A stretch of 50,299 bases of DNA from Chlamydiota bacterium (lineage in GTDB: Bacteria > Chlamydiota > Chlamydiia > Chlamydiales > Simkaniaceae). The position numbers were made by a program, and so were the translations under genes. Below, one piece after another: positions 24,769 to 33,238 of this stretch. Each line of letters begins with the position of its first letter. Position 1 is the stretch's first letter. A model generated the notes under the pieces. That model did no database searches. It was not told the origin of the DNA and saw only the letters and a program-made list of their open reading frames with translations. The stretch covers positions 1-50,299 of the forward strand of contig JAAKFF010000001.1 in the NCBI GenBank assembly GCA_011065165.1, given 5' to 3'.

Positions 24769-25773
24769 ATGAGCGTTAATGAGATAAAAAAAGATACATT
24801 CTGGCGTTTTAACCATGAAGGTTTTCAAAAAAACGTCGAGGCTAACTGTTTAAATAGCCTCAAACAATTTAAGAAAATCATGCGCTCCTACATCTTTTTT
24901 CATCTCTCATTCTTAGGTCTTCTTGCAGCTGAAGTCACCGCATTTTTCCTCTTTCTTACACTACTCTTCCAAACCTCACTCATCGCCTTCTCTCTCGCTG
25001 CCATCTTACTCACTGGATTCACCTACCTTATTCTTCTTTTCTACTTTCAGACGAAGAAACCTGAGCAGCTCCTTGAGCTCCGTAACTATTTTATGCTTCT
25101 CTGCAAAAAAAGCCTGCCGAAGTCTCTCTTGCACTCAGAATATCACCTCTCCCTCGCCAATGCCGCTTACCGTTTTGCCACTCAGCTCAGCAGAGAGGAG
25201 GAGCCGCTCCACCCCTTTAAGCCTTCAGCCATCTCGCTAAATCATCTCATGAGAAAGTTCACCACCCTCTGCCACCGGAAAGATATCCAGAGGATGAAAG
25301 AGGTGCTCTTCATCGTCTCTATCAATGAGCATATCCAGCTCATCAAGAGTGCACCTACAGATCTCGAGGCGCATGCTTCGCTCGCCAACACCTATGTCGC
25401 CCTCTCACGTCTCTACCAAGATAGCGAGAAGAGTAAACTCCATGCAGCAGCGCAAAAGGCGATCCAGGAGTTCAAAATCATCGACCACTACTCGCCCGAA
25501 GATCCTTGGGTCCACGCCCAACTTGCCTCCTGCTACCACGACCTTAAGATGTTTGATGATGAGATCAAAGAGTACGAAACCATCCTCCAGCTCTGCCCAG
25601 AGGATAAGCAGATTCTATTTCGCCTAGGTATCCTCTACTTCCAACAAGGAGAGAACGCCCGGGGCCTTCAAATCTACGAGACACTTCAAGCCATGCAATT
25701 CTCGCGGGCTGATGAACTCATCGATTTCTACGACGCCAACATCAAGCAAGAGTACCATATCACTTCGCTCTGA
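24769..25773 (+). CDS. membrane-anchored TPR protein
   Basis: A 334-residue protein with two closely spaced transmembrane helices (about 36-56 and 60-82, FHLSFLGLLAAEVTAFFLFL and the following hydrophobic run). A mostly helical soluble domain follows with TPR-like units near the end: DPWVHAQLASCYHDLKMFDD, then DKQILFRLGILYFQQGENAR. A hairpin anchor with a cytoplasmic TPR domain is the simplest topology. An in-frame TTG at 24754 could add five residues; I used the ATG at 24769. No well-placed ribosome binding site is obvious. Function is unknown; TPRs suggest a protein-interaction scaffold. Confidence 0.75.
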   Translation: MSVNEIKKDTFWRFNHEGFQKNVEANCLNSLKQFKKIMRSYIFFHLSFLGLLAAEVTAFFLFLTLLFQTSLIAFSLAAILLTGFTYLILLFYFQTKKPEQLLELRNYFMLLCKKSLPKSLLHSEYHLSLANAAYRFATQLSREEEPLHPFKPSAISLNHLMRKFTTLCHRKDIQRMKEVLFIVSINEHIQLIKSAPTDLEAHASLANTYVALSRLYQDSEKSKLHAAAQKAIQEFKIIDHYSPEDPWVHAQLASCYHDLKMFDDEIKEYETILQLCPEDKQILFRLGILYFQQGENARGLQIYETLQAMQFSRADELIDFYDANIKQEYHITSL

Positions 25774-25814
25774 CAGTGCGATTCTGCTCCATCTGTCTTA
25801 AAAAGCTAGGCTTT

Positions 25815-25978
25815 GAGCCACTTGCAAAACTCCCGACGGTTGCTTCCTGGTCTCTTTCACCAATTTGGCTCTTTGACACAAACACTATTGCCCTGAAGGG
25901 TATGTGACTTTGTGTCAAAGAGCCAAATTGTCAAAACATCTTCAAGAATCAACTGATCTGGAGTTCTGCAAGTGGCTC
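25815..25978. repeat. nested palindromic (MITE-like) repeat
   Basis: Two inverted repeats share one centre. The outer arms (25815-25833 and 25960-25978) are 19 bases with one mismatch, starting GAGCCACTTGCAAA. The inner arms (25861-25882 and 25909-25930) are 22 bases and perfectly complementary, starting CAATTTGGCTCTTTG, around a 26-base loop that contains CCCTGAAGGG. No ORF lies inside. It occupies most of the gap between two TPR genes. It could be a degraded miniature inverted-repeat element, a REP-like sequence, or a long RNA stem after the 24769 gene. Confidence 0.7.
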
Positions 25979-26107
25979 TTTGTTCGAATATACGCAACAT
26001 CAGTTTGATAAATATCTGATGGCGAGTATAATCAAAAAAAAATCAACGACGGTGTGGGCAAAAACCCACTCGATGTATCGGGTAACATAATGATAGGGAC
26101 ACGTTCT

Positions 26108-28963
26108 ATGTTAACTTCAATTTTTCGTATTTGCTTTATACTTAGCGTTTTTCTCCTTGGCTTCACCGGTCAACAGTTAGGTGCCAAAGAGGTGGTTCAA
26201 TTTACCCATACGCAATCTGATGAGGAAGCGTTTTTGATCAGAAGAATCGCTGAATTCTGGAAAGATGGTGATTTTGGAATTGTAAAAAGACAGATTATCG
26301 ATTTTTTAGAGAGATATCCTGAAAGTGAATTGAAAGATTATTTTCTTGGGATTCAGGGAGACATCTATCTGCAAGAGAACAACTATAAAAAGGCTCTCTC
26401 CTCCTATCAACAGATTAACGATTACGCCGTGGTGGAAAAGACCATTCTGAATAAACTTCAATGTTACTACGAGTTGGATCTCTACCTTGAACTCTCAAAT
26501 GATGGACGTCCCTACTTATCTAGTAGCTCTGCTGATATCCAAGGAAGAAGAGAGGAGCTTAACTTTTTAATGGGAGAGGCGCTCTTCAGACAAGCTCTAC
26601 AAGAGGAGAGCCTCGATGTCAAGGTAACGCTCTCTCGAGAAGCGCGCGACTACTATGAGGACCTTCATGGAAGCGAATACTCTGATATTTCGGAATTTGC
26701 ACTTGCTGAGATCTCTGGTATTTTAGGCGAGTACGAGAGTGCATCAGAAGCTTACCTCCTTCTCTCTCTAAAGCATCCAGATATGAAAGAAGACCTCCTC
26801 TTTCAAGTCGCCTCTTTGCAAGCAAAGTTCAATAAGCCGGAAGCTGCTGAGACCTTTCGCCAAGTGAGGGAGATGGATGGGGAGCGCTCGGAGGAGGCCT
26901 CCTTCAACTTGCTGGTTCTTCTCTTCCAAAACGGAGAGTTTGATGAGCTCATCTCTTCCTATGAAAAAATTTCGTTGCACATTCCTGAAGAGTTCCAACC
27001 TACGCTCAACTTCATCCTAGGAAAGAGCTTTTTTTCCACCGATCGCTTTCAGAGTGCACAGGGCCCTATGCAAGAGTATATCGACTCGACATATACCCCG
27101 TCGGACCAGTTAAAAAATGCACTTCTTATTCAAATGACATGTGCACAGCAGATCAATGATGAAGAGCTCTTTAATCGCACGTTTGAAAAGCTCGATTCCC
27201 TCTTTCCAAATGATGAAGAGATTCCAAAAGCACTATTCATGCATGCGATGATTCTCAAAGAGCAGGGTGCCACTAGCCGTGCCGATGAGAAACTCAAACT
27301 CATCAAGGAGAACTACCATGATTTTGGAGGCCAAGAGAGTTTCGCCTTCGAATATGGCCTACTTGCCCATCAAAATGAGCGCTGGCATGAGAGCTATAGA
27401 GCGTTTAAATCATATGTAGTTCAGTTCTCGGAGAGCAGCAGAATCGATGCGGGGTGGAAGCTCTTTCTCTCCTCTTCACTTAGCCTCTATAAACATTCTG
27501 ATGAAGCAGATGAGAATGGCTATAGTAAATTTGACTTCTTCATGGATCTACAGTTGATACTCAGCCACGCGGAGTTTTTCACCTCTGAAGAGATGAAGGA
27601 TTACAGCCTTCTCTTTTCCAAAACAGCGTATGAATTGGACTATTATAGCGAGGCCCTCCGCTGCCTTCAAGAGCACCTCTTCACCGTCGTGACAGTGGAG
27701 TCAGATCCTCAGGCTCTCGCTGAAGCACACTTTATTGCAGGCCTATGCCATGCTGAATTGCAAGCAGACAGCTCTGCATTTTGCATGCACCTAGAAGAGG
27801 CGATAGCGCTCAGCCCCGAGCTCTACGACTCGCCAGCAACCCATCTACAGCTCTACAACGCTTATATCTCCCTAGCAGGATTCGGAGAGTCGGGTAAGCT
27901 ACCAAAAGAGGCAGAGCAGCAGAGAGAGTTTATCGACAGTGCTGCAGAGCATCTGCAAGTGGCCTCTTTGAGTGGAGAGCTTACTATTAAGGATGAAAAC
28001 CGTCTCTGGCTTGCCAACCACTACTATTCCAAGGTTAAAAAGCACCATGAGAGCCCTTGGGCCCTTGAGAGTTCGAGCCACCCTGAAATCTCTAGCGCCA
28101 TCGACCGTGCTAGCGTCCACTACCAAGCGCTACTCTACAGAGAGGAGAAGCTAACAGAGCTGAGTGCTGACAACCTCCACCTTGAACATGAGATCCTAAA
28201 GCTAGCCAAATTGCTAGAATACAAAGGAGAGCATGGCAAGAAACTGACCCTATTAAAAAATCTACTCGAGCAGCAGAGTGAAAAGCCCGAGCTCAACTGG
28301 ATGTCACAAAAGCAGGCGCTCTATGATCTCGCAACGGCCTATGAGGCTCTTGGGCAGAGACAAAAGGCGTGTGAAACCTTCAGCTTTATCAAAACATCGG
28401 CAAATCACTTTCCAACTTCCCTTGCATACAACGCCTCTCTTGAAGCGGCGCGTCTACACTTCGATCTATTGGAAGATAGCTATAAAAATGAATCGAATGA
28501 GGAGGTTCTTTCAATCCTAAACGATCTCAAGGAGCTTCAAATTCGCAAAAATGCAAGTTCGGAGCCTACCCACTTGGAGGCCGCTCTCGAATATGCAAAG
28601 ATCCGCGCACAGATTTCGAGTCCCGATGAGCGTGACTCTCGTTATCTCTTCTTCTTAAACCGCATTAAAGATGACTTTAACTCTCAAGAAGATTTGGTGA
28701 CCCAAGATTATCTTATGGAGATCAGCAGGAATGGAGAGAAGCAACATCTCTTTGACTCCTATATGAAGTTTATCGATGCAGAAAAAATTAGGCTTCATGC
28801 GAAGAGCATGTTCCAACAAGAACGACTCGGAGAGATGGAAGAGCTTCATGAAACTGCTCTTAATCTCTATAACGAGATCAAAAACAAACCTAATACTCCA
28901 CGAGACCTATGCGGTAGAATCGCAAGTAGCATTCAAGAGATCAATGCACTGAATGCCTATTAA
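26108..28963 (+). CDS. large exported TPR protein
   Basis: A 951-residue protein with a signal peptide (SIFRICFILSVFLLGFTGQQ, probable cleavage after LGA) and tetratricopeptide-like helical pairs along nearly its whole length. Clear units include DYFLGIQGDIYLQENNYKKA, a stretch at QALYDLATAYEALGQRQKAC and others with degenerate spacing. Upstream in-frame GTG and ATG codons (26054, 26090) exist. I chose the ATG at 26108 because AGGGA lies nine bases upstream and the signal peptide begins directly after it. The protein is probably periplasmic or outer-membrane-associated. It precedes the von Willebrand A gene by 22 bases, so the two are likely co-expressed. Confidence 0.8.
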   Translation: MLTSIFRICFILSVFLLGFTGQQLGAKEVVQFTHTQSDEEAFLIRRIAEFWKDGDFGIVKRQIIDFLERYPESELKDYFLGIQGDIYLQENNYKKALSSYQQINDYAVVEKTILNKLQCYYELDLYLELSNDGRPYLSSSSADIQGRREELNFLMGEALFRQALQEESLDVKVTLSREARDYYEDLHGSEYSDISEFALAEISGILGEYESASEAYLLLSLKHPDMKEDLLFQVASLQAKFNKPEAAETFRQVREMDGERSEEASFNLLVLLFQNGEFDELISSYEKISLHIPEEFQPTLNFILGKSFFSTDRFQSAQGPMQEYIDSTYTPSDQLKNALLIQMTCAQQINDEELFNRTFEKLDSLFPNDEEIPKALFMHAMILKEQGATSRADEKLKLIKENYHDFGGQESFAFEYGLLAHQNERWHESYRAFKSYVVQFSESSRIDAGWKLFLSSSLSLYKHSDEADENGYSKFDFFMDLQLILSHAEFFTSEEMKDYSLLFSKTAYELDYYSEALRCLQEHLFTVVTVESDPQALAEAHFIAGLCHAELQADSSAFCMHLEEAIALSPELYDSPATHLQLYNAYISLAGFGESGKLPKEAEQQREFIDSAAEHLQVASLSGELTIKDENRLWLANHYYSKVKKHHESPWALESSSHPEISSAIDRASVHYQALLYREEKLTELSADNLHLEHEILKLAKLLEYKGEHGKKLTLLKNLLEQQSEKPELNWMSQKQALYDLATAYEALGQRQKACETFSFIKTSANHFPTSLAYNASLEAARLHFDLLEDSYKNESNEEVLSILNDLKELQIRKNASSEPTHLEAALEYAKIRAQISSPDERDSRYLFFLNRIKDDFNSQEDLVTQDYLMEISRNGEKQHLFDSYMKFIDAEKIRLHAKSMFQQERLGEMEELHETALNLYNEIKNKPNTPRDLCGRIASSIQEINALNAY

Positions 28964-28985
28964 TCACTGTTAGAAGAGAGATAGT

Positions 28986-31900
28986 ATGGAAAAGTTTTCC
29001 ACCTCTTCACATAAAAGCAGACCGCTACTGTTTCTATCATTAGTGGTCTCGCTTGTGCTCTATGTTGGTGGATTTTATCCTCACATCATGGCGGGGGAAC
29101 TCCCTATCCATGAGATGGCAGTTGCGCCTCAACTTGAGTCTATTAAACTGCCTGTTATCATCACCGATCGCGCTACGATTCCGGAGTTGCCCTATCTTGT
29201 CTACGACCGCGCTTCCTTTGCTATCGCCCCCTTTTCGCCGCCGCTCATAGCGAACTCCCTTACAGCGCCGAGTGACTCTCCCTTTACTGGTAAAAAATGG
29301 ATCAACTTCAGCCGTGGTATCGCCAGAGAGAGCATAAGAGGGCTCGCTCCACTTCTTCTCCTCCAAAATAGTTCCGTCCCCGACATCTCCTCCCCCGGAT
29401 TAGAGGAGAGAGCAGAGAAGCATGACTTCGTTAAAGAGATGTTCAGCTCTCCCATCAATGCAGAAGAGCTCCCAACGACTGCTACTGTTCCATTTAATAT
29501 CAGTGCACTGGCACAAAATTCTGCTCGGTTAGAGCGAGAAGAGGCTCCCCTACTCGCCCCTCGAAAAGAGAGCTGTCAAAAGCACAGCTTCGACAGTGAC
29601 GCTTACAACTTTGCTATAGACGATCCTCTCCCATCTACAGCTCCTCTGGTCTTTCACAAGGTTCCAAGTAGCGAGCAACCTCTCTCTGACTCGCCGCGCG
29701 CCGCTCCCAAAGAGCACTTGAAAGCCACTCAGAGCACCGCCACTGACTATTTTTCTTCCTTAGAGAGTTTGGATCTATCAGATCTAAATGCCGATTCTAA
29801 CAGAGCAGAGATCAGCCCTAGAGTCGAAGAGAAGCTGAAGAGCTCACTACCAGAGAGTTCATCCTTTGCACTTACCCACGAGATACCCTCCTCAAAGAGC
29901 CCCTCCTTTCTCTTTCAAGAGTCAGAACTTTCGGTAGCAACCGCTCCTATGGGAAGAGAGAAGCTTCCCCCTTCAAAAAGAGCGCTTCAGAGTGAGATAG
30001 AAGGGCGTGCACCATCCCTCAACTCTATGAAGAGGGAAGCTGCCCCGATTGAACTCTCCTACCCCCCTCGCAAGGAGCTTTTTTCCATGCCCTCAACGAA
30101 AGAGAAGCTCTTCAACGCCCCCTCTCTCAAAGTTGCAGCGCACTCAGAGCCCTCTCCTTTTACCTATCTTGAAAGCGCCCCGCTCTTTCAACTGCAAGAG
30201 AGCAACCACTTTAGAAAAGAGGCTACACCTTTCACAGGCAGCGCGATCGCCCTTCACACTCCCCGGATCTCGACAGAAGTTTTTAAGATGCGCCGCCCAG
30301 CGCCACCTTCCCCCACAAAAGAGACGCTGCGCCTGCGCTTTCAAATAGAGCCCCCCCATGCACCCGTGAACGCACCCCCAGGTACAGTCCCTGCTTTTGC
30401 AGCGCTGTCGCTATCGAATGAACTCCAAATGATGACTCAATCTCTCGAATTCCACCACATGCTGCCTAGCAGCAGATCTCACCTCGACCTTGCGCTGGAG
30501 AGAGAGCCCTATCTTCCCTCCCTTAGCATGGAAGAGTATCCCAGCTCCTCCTTCCATCCTACAGAGGAAGCTGTCTCGCCCCATCTGAAGGAAGATCTAT
30601 TCGTCGTCGAAATGGCGACTCCAAAGCGCACCCCCTCATCTTTTGAATTATCGAAGGGATCTCTTAGTGTTCCCTTGCGCCAACAGCCAGCCTCTTTTCA
30701 AAAACAGATGCCCCTTGCGTCGCGCTCCCCTCTAGCAATCAAGAGCGAAGATCGACTCACCAGACAGATAGAGAGTGGTGAGATTGAACCCCACTGGCCG
30801 CCCACTGTCGAAGAGCAGAGCACACCCCTTGCTGTGAAAACTCTTCCAAGCCCCCCACTCTCCGATGGCAGCAACAACCCTCCTCCCCCTCTCGATACAA
30901 GAGAGAGGGTCGCTCCCCAGCTAAAATATAGGGAGAGCCGAGAGAAGTTGGCGCACGCCAAGCGCTCTAATAGAGAGCTCCAAGAGCTGCCGCTCAGCAT
31001 GCCCATGCTCAAGGATCGTGAGCTCCTTGCACTCGATGTGAAAGTGCCACTACCCCAACGAGAGGTAGAGCAGACTCCCATCATGCAGCCCATAACTAAG
31101 CCTAGGCTCGCTCTCCATCGTTTGGAGTTTCCTATTCTTGCCCTCGAAGCTGAGAGAGAGCACCCGCTTAAAATCCAGCAGTTTGATCTAAGCAAAAAGA
31201 GGCTCCTTCGTGATAGCGCTGCACTAAAAAATTTCAGCCTTCCCTATTTCAAAACAGAGAGCATCAGCCCCTCAAAACAGCAGACGCTTCCCAAAGAGGC
31301 GTTTGAAGGCTTCTCCTCTCCAGAGTCGATCATTGCCATGCTCCCAAAAACCGTCAACTATCCTAATACGAGAAGCTTGATAGAAAAAAATCCTGCTCCC
31401 TCTACAATCCGCAATGCGCCAGCCCTCTCCCTCTCTGAAGAGAGAGTAGAGCTCAAGGCCCCCTCCCTCGATGGTGTCCACTCCCATGCTGAAGAGATCG
31501 TCGCTGAGTATAATCAGGCAAATCGTAGTTCTGCAGAACCGATCGCCCTTGCCAACCCAAAACTCGAAACAGCCCCAGATAGCGCTGAGCTCTCTACACT
31601 CAATCAAAGCTACCGCTTTACTCAAGCGCACCTCTCAGAAATCCCTGAGCCATCAGCCTTAAAGACGATCTCACTGCATAATGAGTTTGAGACAGAGGTA
31701 CAAGTTGCACCCCGTAGAGATGGGAAAGGGTACTACTTCGCACTAAAAATGAAGCCAAATGAGCGGCTCTACTTCGAATCACCTGAGCAGAACGTAATCT
31801 TTGTGATCGATGGATCGAGCAGCATCAAGAAACATCGATTTAACGCCTATAAAGATGGCGTCCTTCGTGCTCTTCCCTATCTGAAAAAGGGAGACACCTT

Positions 31901-32699
31901 CAATATCCTTGTTGCAGATGCTCAGATCAAGTCGATGCAGAGCTCGTCTATTCCCTCCGGAAGAGGTGCTGTCGCCCATGCACGTCGTTTCTTAAGCTCT
32001 CGTTCCTACAGAGGCTTCTTCACTGACTATGACTCCTTCGATCTGCTTGAGCAGGTGACCCCCTATCTCGACTCGAAAATGAAGAACGTCATCGTTCTGA
32101 TCACAGATGGCCACTCCCTAGGAACGATTAAGTACCATAAAGAGGATCTCCAGAGGCTTGCCGCTGCGAGCCATGGCAACTTTTCCGTCTTCACCGCTTC
32201 CGCAAGTAGAGAGAACAACCTTACAATGCTCGATCTAGTGAGCACCTTTAATGATGGGGAGCTGATGCATTCTCAGACAAAAGCCTCCTTTCCCCGCAAA
32301 CTTGCGATCTTAATCAAACATATCGGAAATTTTGTGGCTAAAGAGATTCACATTCAAGTTGCAAGCAGAGGTCGAGAGAGTGGAGTGGAGTTTTATCCCA
32401 ATGAAGAGACTCTCCCTTCTCTCTATTCAGACCGCCCCTATATGGTTTATGGCAGTGTGAGAGAGTTAAAAGATTTCGACCTCATCATGCAAGGTCGCAA
32501 TGGTGATCAATGGGTTAATATTAGAGAGCATATCTCCTTCAAAGATGCAGAGAGGGCCACCTATGCAATGAGACGAAGTGTCGCTCTGCAACAAGCGTAT
32601 TCATGCTACGACACCTACCTTCAAAAAGATGACACCTCCTTCTTAGCAGAAGCTGAGCGCTTCTTAGCCCCCCACTCGATTCCTAGCCCGCTGCGATGA
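28986..32699 (+). CDS. giant anchored protein with C-terminal von Willebrand A domain
   Basis: A 1237-residue protein. A membrane helix or uncleaved signal lies at about 13-33 (LLFLSLVVSLVLYVGGFYPH). Residues 40 to about 890 are low-complexity, rich in P, S, L, E and K, with no recognisable fold. The C-terminal 340 residues hold a VWA domain: a short preceding strand region (FALKMKPNERLYFESPEQN), the metal-site motif VIDGSSS with D942, S944 and S946, and LITDG with D1041. VWA domains bind protein ligands through this metal site. AGAGAGAT precedes the ATG. It follows the TPR gene and overlaps rsmD by ATGA. Export and surface exposure are inference. Confidence 0.8.
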   Translation: MEKFSTSSHKSRPLLFLSLVVSLVLYVGGFYPHIMAGELPIHEMAVAPQLESIKLPVIITDRATIPELPYLVYDRASFAIAPFSPPLIANSLTAPSDSPFTGKKWINFSRGIARESIRGLAPLLLLQNSSVPDISSPGLEERAEKHDFVKEMFSSPINAEELPTTATVPFNISALAQNSARLEREEAPLLAPRKESCQKHSFDSDAYNFAIDDPLPSTAPLVFHKVPSSEQPLSDSPRAAPKEHLKATQSTATDYFSSLESLDLSDLNADSNRAEISPRVEEKLKSSLPESSSFALTHEIPSSKSPSFLFQESELSVATAPMGREKLPPSKRALQSEIEGRAPSLNSMKREAAPIELSYPPRKELFSMPSTKEKLFNAPSLKVAAHSEPSPFTYLESAPLFQLQESNHFRKEATPFTGSAIALHTPRISTEVFKMRRPAPPSPTKETLRLRFQIEPPHAPVNAPPGTVPAFAALSLSNELQMMTQSLEFHHMLPSSRSHLDLALEREPYLPSLSMEEYPSSSFHPTEEAVSPHLKEDLFVVEMATPKRTPSSFELSKGSLSVPLRQQPASFQKQMPLASRSPLAIKSEDRLTRQIESGEIEPHWPPTVEEQSTPLAVKTLPSPPLSDGSNNPPPPLDTRERVAPQLKYRESREKLAHAKRSNRELQELPLSMPMLKDRELLALDVKVPLPQREVEQTPIMQPITKPRLALHRLEFPILALEAEREHPLKIQQFDLSKKRLLRDSAALKNFSLPYFKTESISPSKQQTLPKEAFEGFSSPESIIAMLPKTVNYPNTRSLIEKNPAPSTIRNAPALSLSEERVELKAPSLDGVHSHAEEIVAEYNQANRSSAEPIALANPKLETAPDSAELSTLNQSYRFTQAHLSEIPEPSALKTISLHNEFETEVQVAPRRDGKGYYFALKMKPNERLYFESPEQNVIFVIDGSSSIKKHRFNAYKDGVLRALPYLKKGDTFNILVADAQIKSMQSSSIPSGRGAVAHARRFLSSRSYRGFFTDYDSFDLLEQVTPYLDSKMKNVIVLITDGHSLGTIKYHKEDLQRLAAASHGNFSVFTASASRENNLTMLDLVSTFNDGELMHSQTKASFPRKLAILIKHIGNFVAKEIHIQVASRGRESGVEFYPNEETLPSLYSDRPYMVYGSVRELKDFDLIMQGRNGDQWVNIREHISFKDAERATYAMRRSVALQQAYSCYDTYLQKDDTSFLAEAERFLAPHSIPSPLR

Positions 32700-33238
32700 G
32701 AATCACAGGAGGCTTCCTTAAGAACCGCTCCATTCTATCTCCAAAGGGGTTATCGACGCGTCCTACATCAGAAAAACTCCGTCAAACCGTCTTTAATATC
32801 TGTCAGAATCAAGTCAAAGAGGCCCACTTCCTCGATCTCTTTGCCGGAAGTGGTGCGATGGGAATCGAAGCGTTGAGCCGGGGCGCAGCGTCAGCTACCT
32901 TCATTGAAAATAACCGCTCCGCCCTAAAGGCGATCAGAGATAACTTAGATAGCCTCGATCTGACACCGTTAGCTACTATCCTTGCTGGAGATGTCCTATT
33001 GATGGTAAAAAAACTCGAAGGGCGCTCGTTTGATCTGATCTATGTCGACCCCCCTTATGAGAGAGCTCTCCATGAAAAAACGCTACTTCTGATCGATAGC
33101 CTCAGCCTTCTTACAGAAGAGGGAACTCTCTTCATAGAAGAGCTCTCACTCGAAGAGCTTCCTCTCAAGAATTTGAAGCTTAGAAAGAGGAGAAAAGCGG
33201 GGAGCACCTTCCTCTATGAGTTCTGTTTCACTCCATGA
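32696..33238 (+). CDS. rsmD: 16S rRNA (guanine966-N2)-methyltransferase RsmD
   Basis: A 180-residue SAM-dependent methyltransferase of normal length. It begins MRITGGFLKNRSI, then RPTSEKLRQTVFNI, typical of RsmD. The SAM-binding motif is FLDLFAGSGAMGIEALSRGA (about 45-64) and the catalytic motif is VDPPYE (about 119-124). It methylates G966 of 16S rRNA. Its ATG overlaps the VWA gene stop (ATGA). Its 3' end overlaps the convergent MORN gene by 25 bases, leaving no room for an intergenic terminator. Confidence 0.93.
   Translation: MRITGGFLKNRSILSPKGLSTRPTSEKLRQTVFNICQNQVKEAHFLDLFAGSGAMGIEALSRGAASATFIENNRSALKAIRDNLDSLDLTPLATILAGDVLLMVKKLEGRSFDLIYVDPPYERALHEKTLLLIDSLSLLTEEGTLFIEELSLEELPLKNLKLRKRRKAGSTFLYEFCFTP

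Noticed and set aside
27951-27985. Partial match to the outer arm of the nested palindrome (TCTGCAAGTGGC...CTCTTTG)
   Set aside because: It lies in frame in the TPR gene, has an extra base and lacks the partner arm; probably coincidence.
30698-31195. Minus-strand 165-codon frame opposite the VWA gene linker
   Set aside because: Serine- and glycine-rich composition mirrors the low-complexity sense strand.
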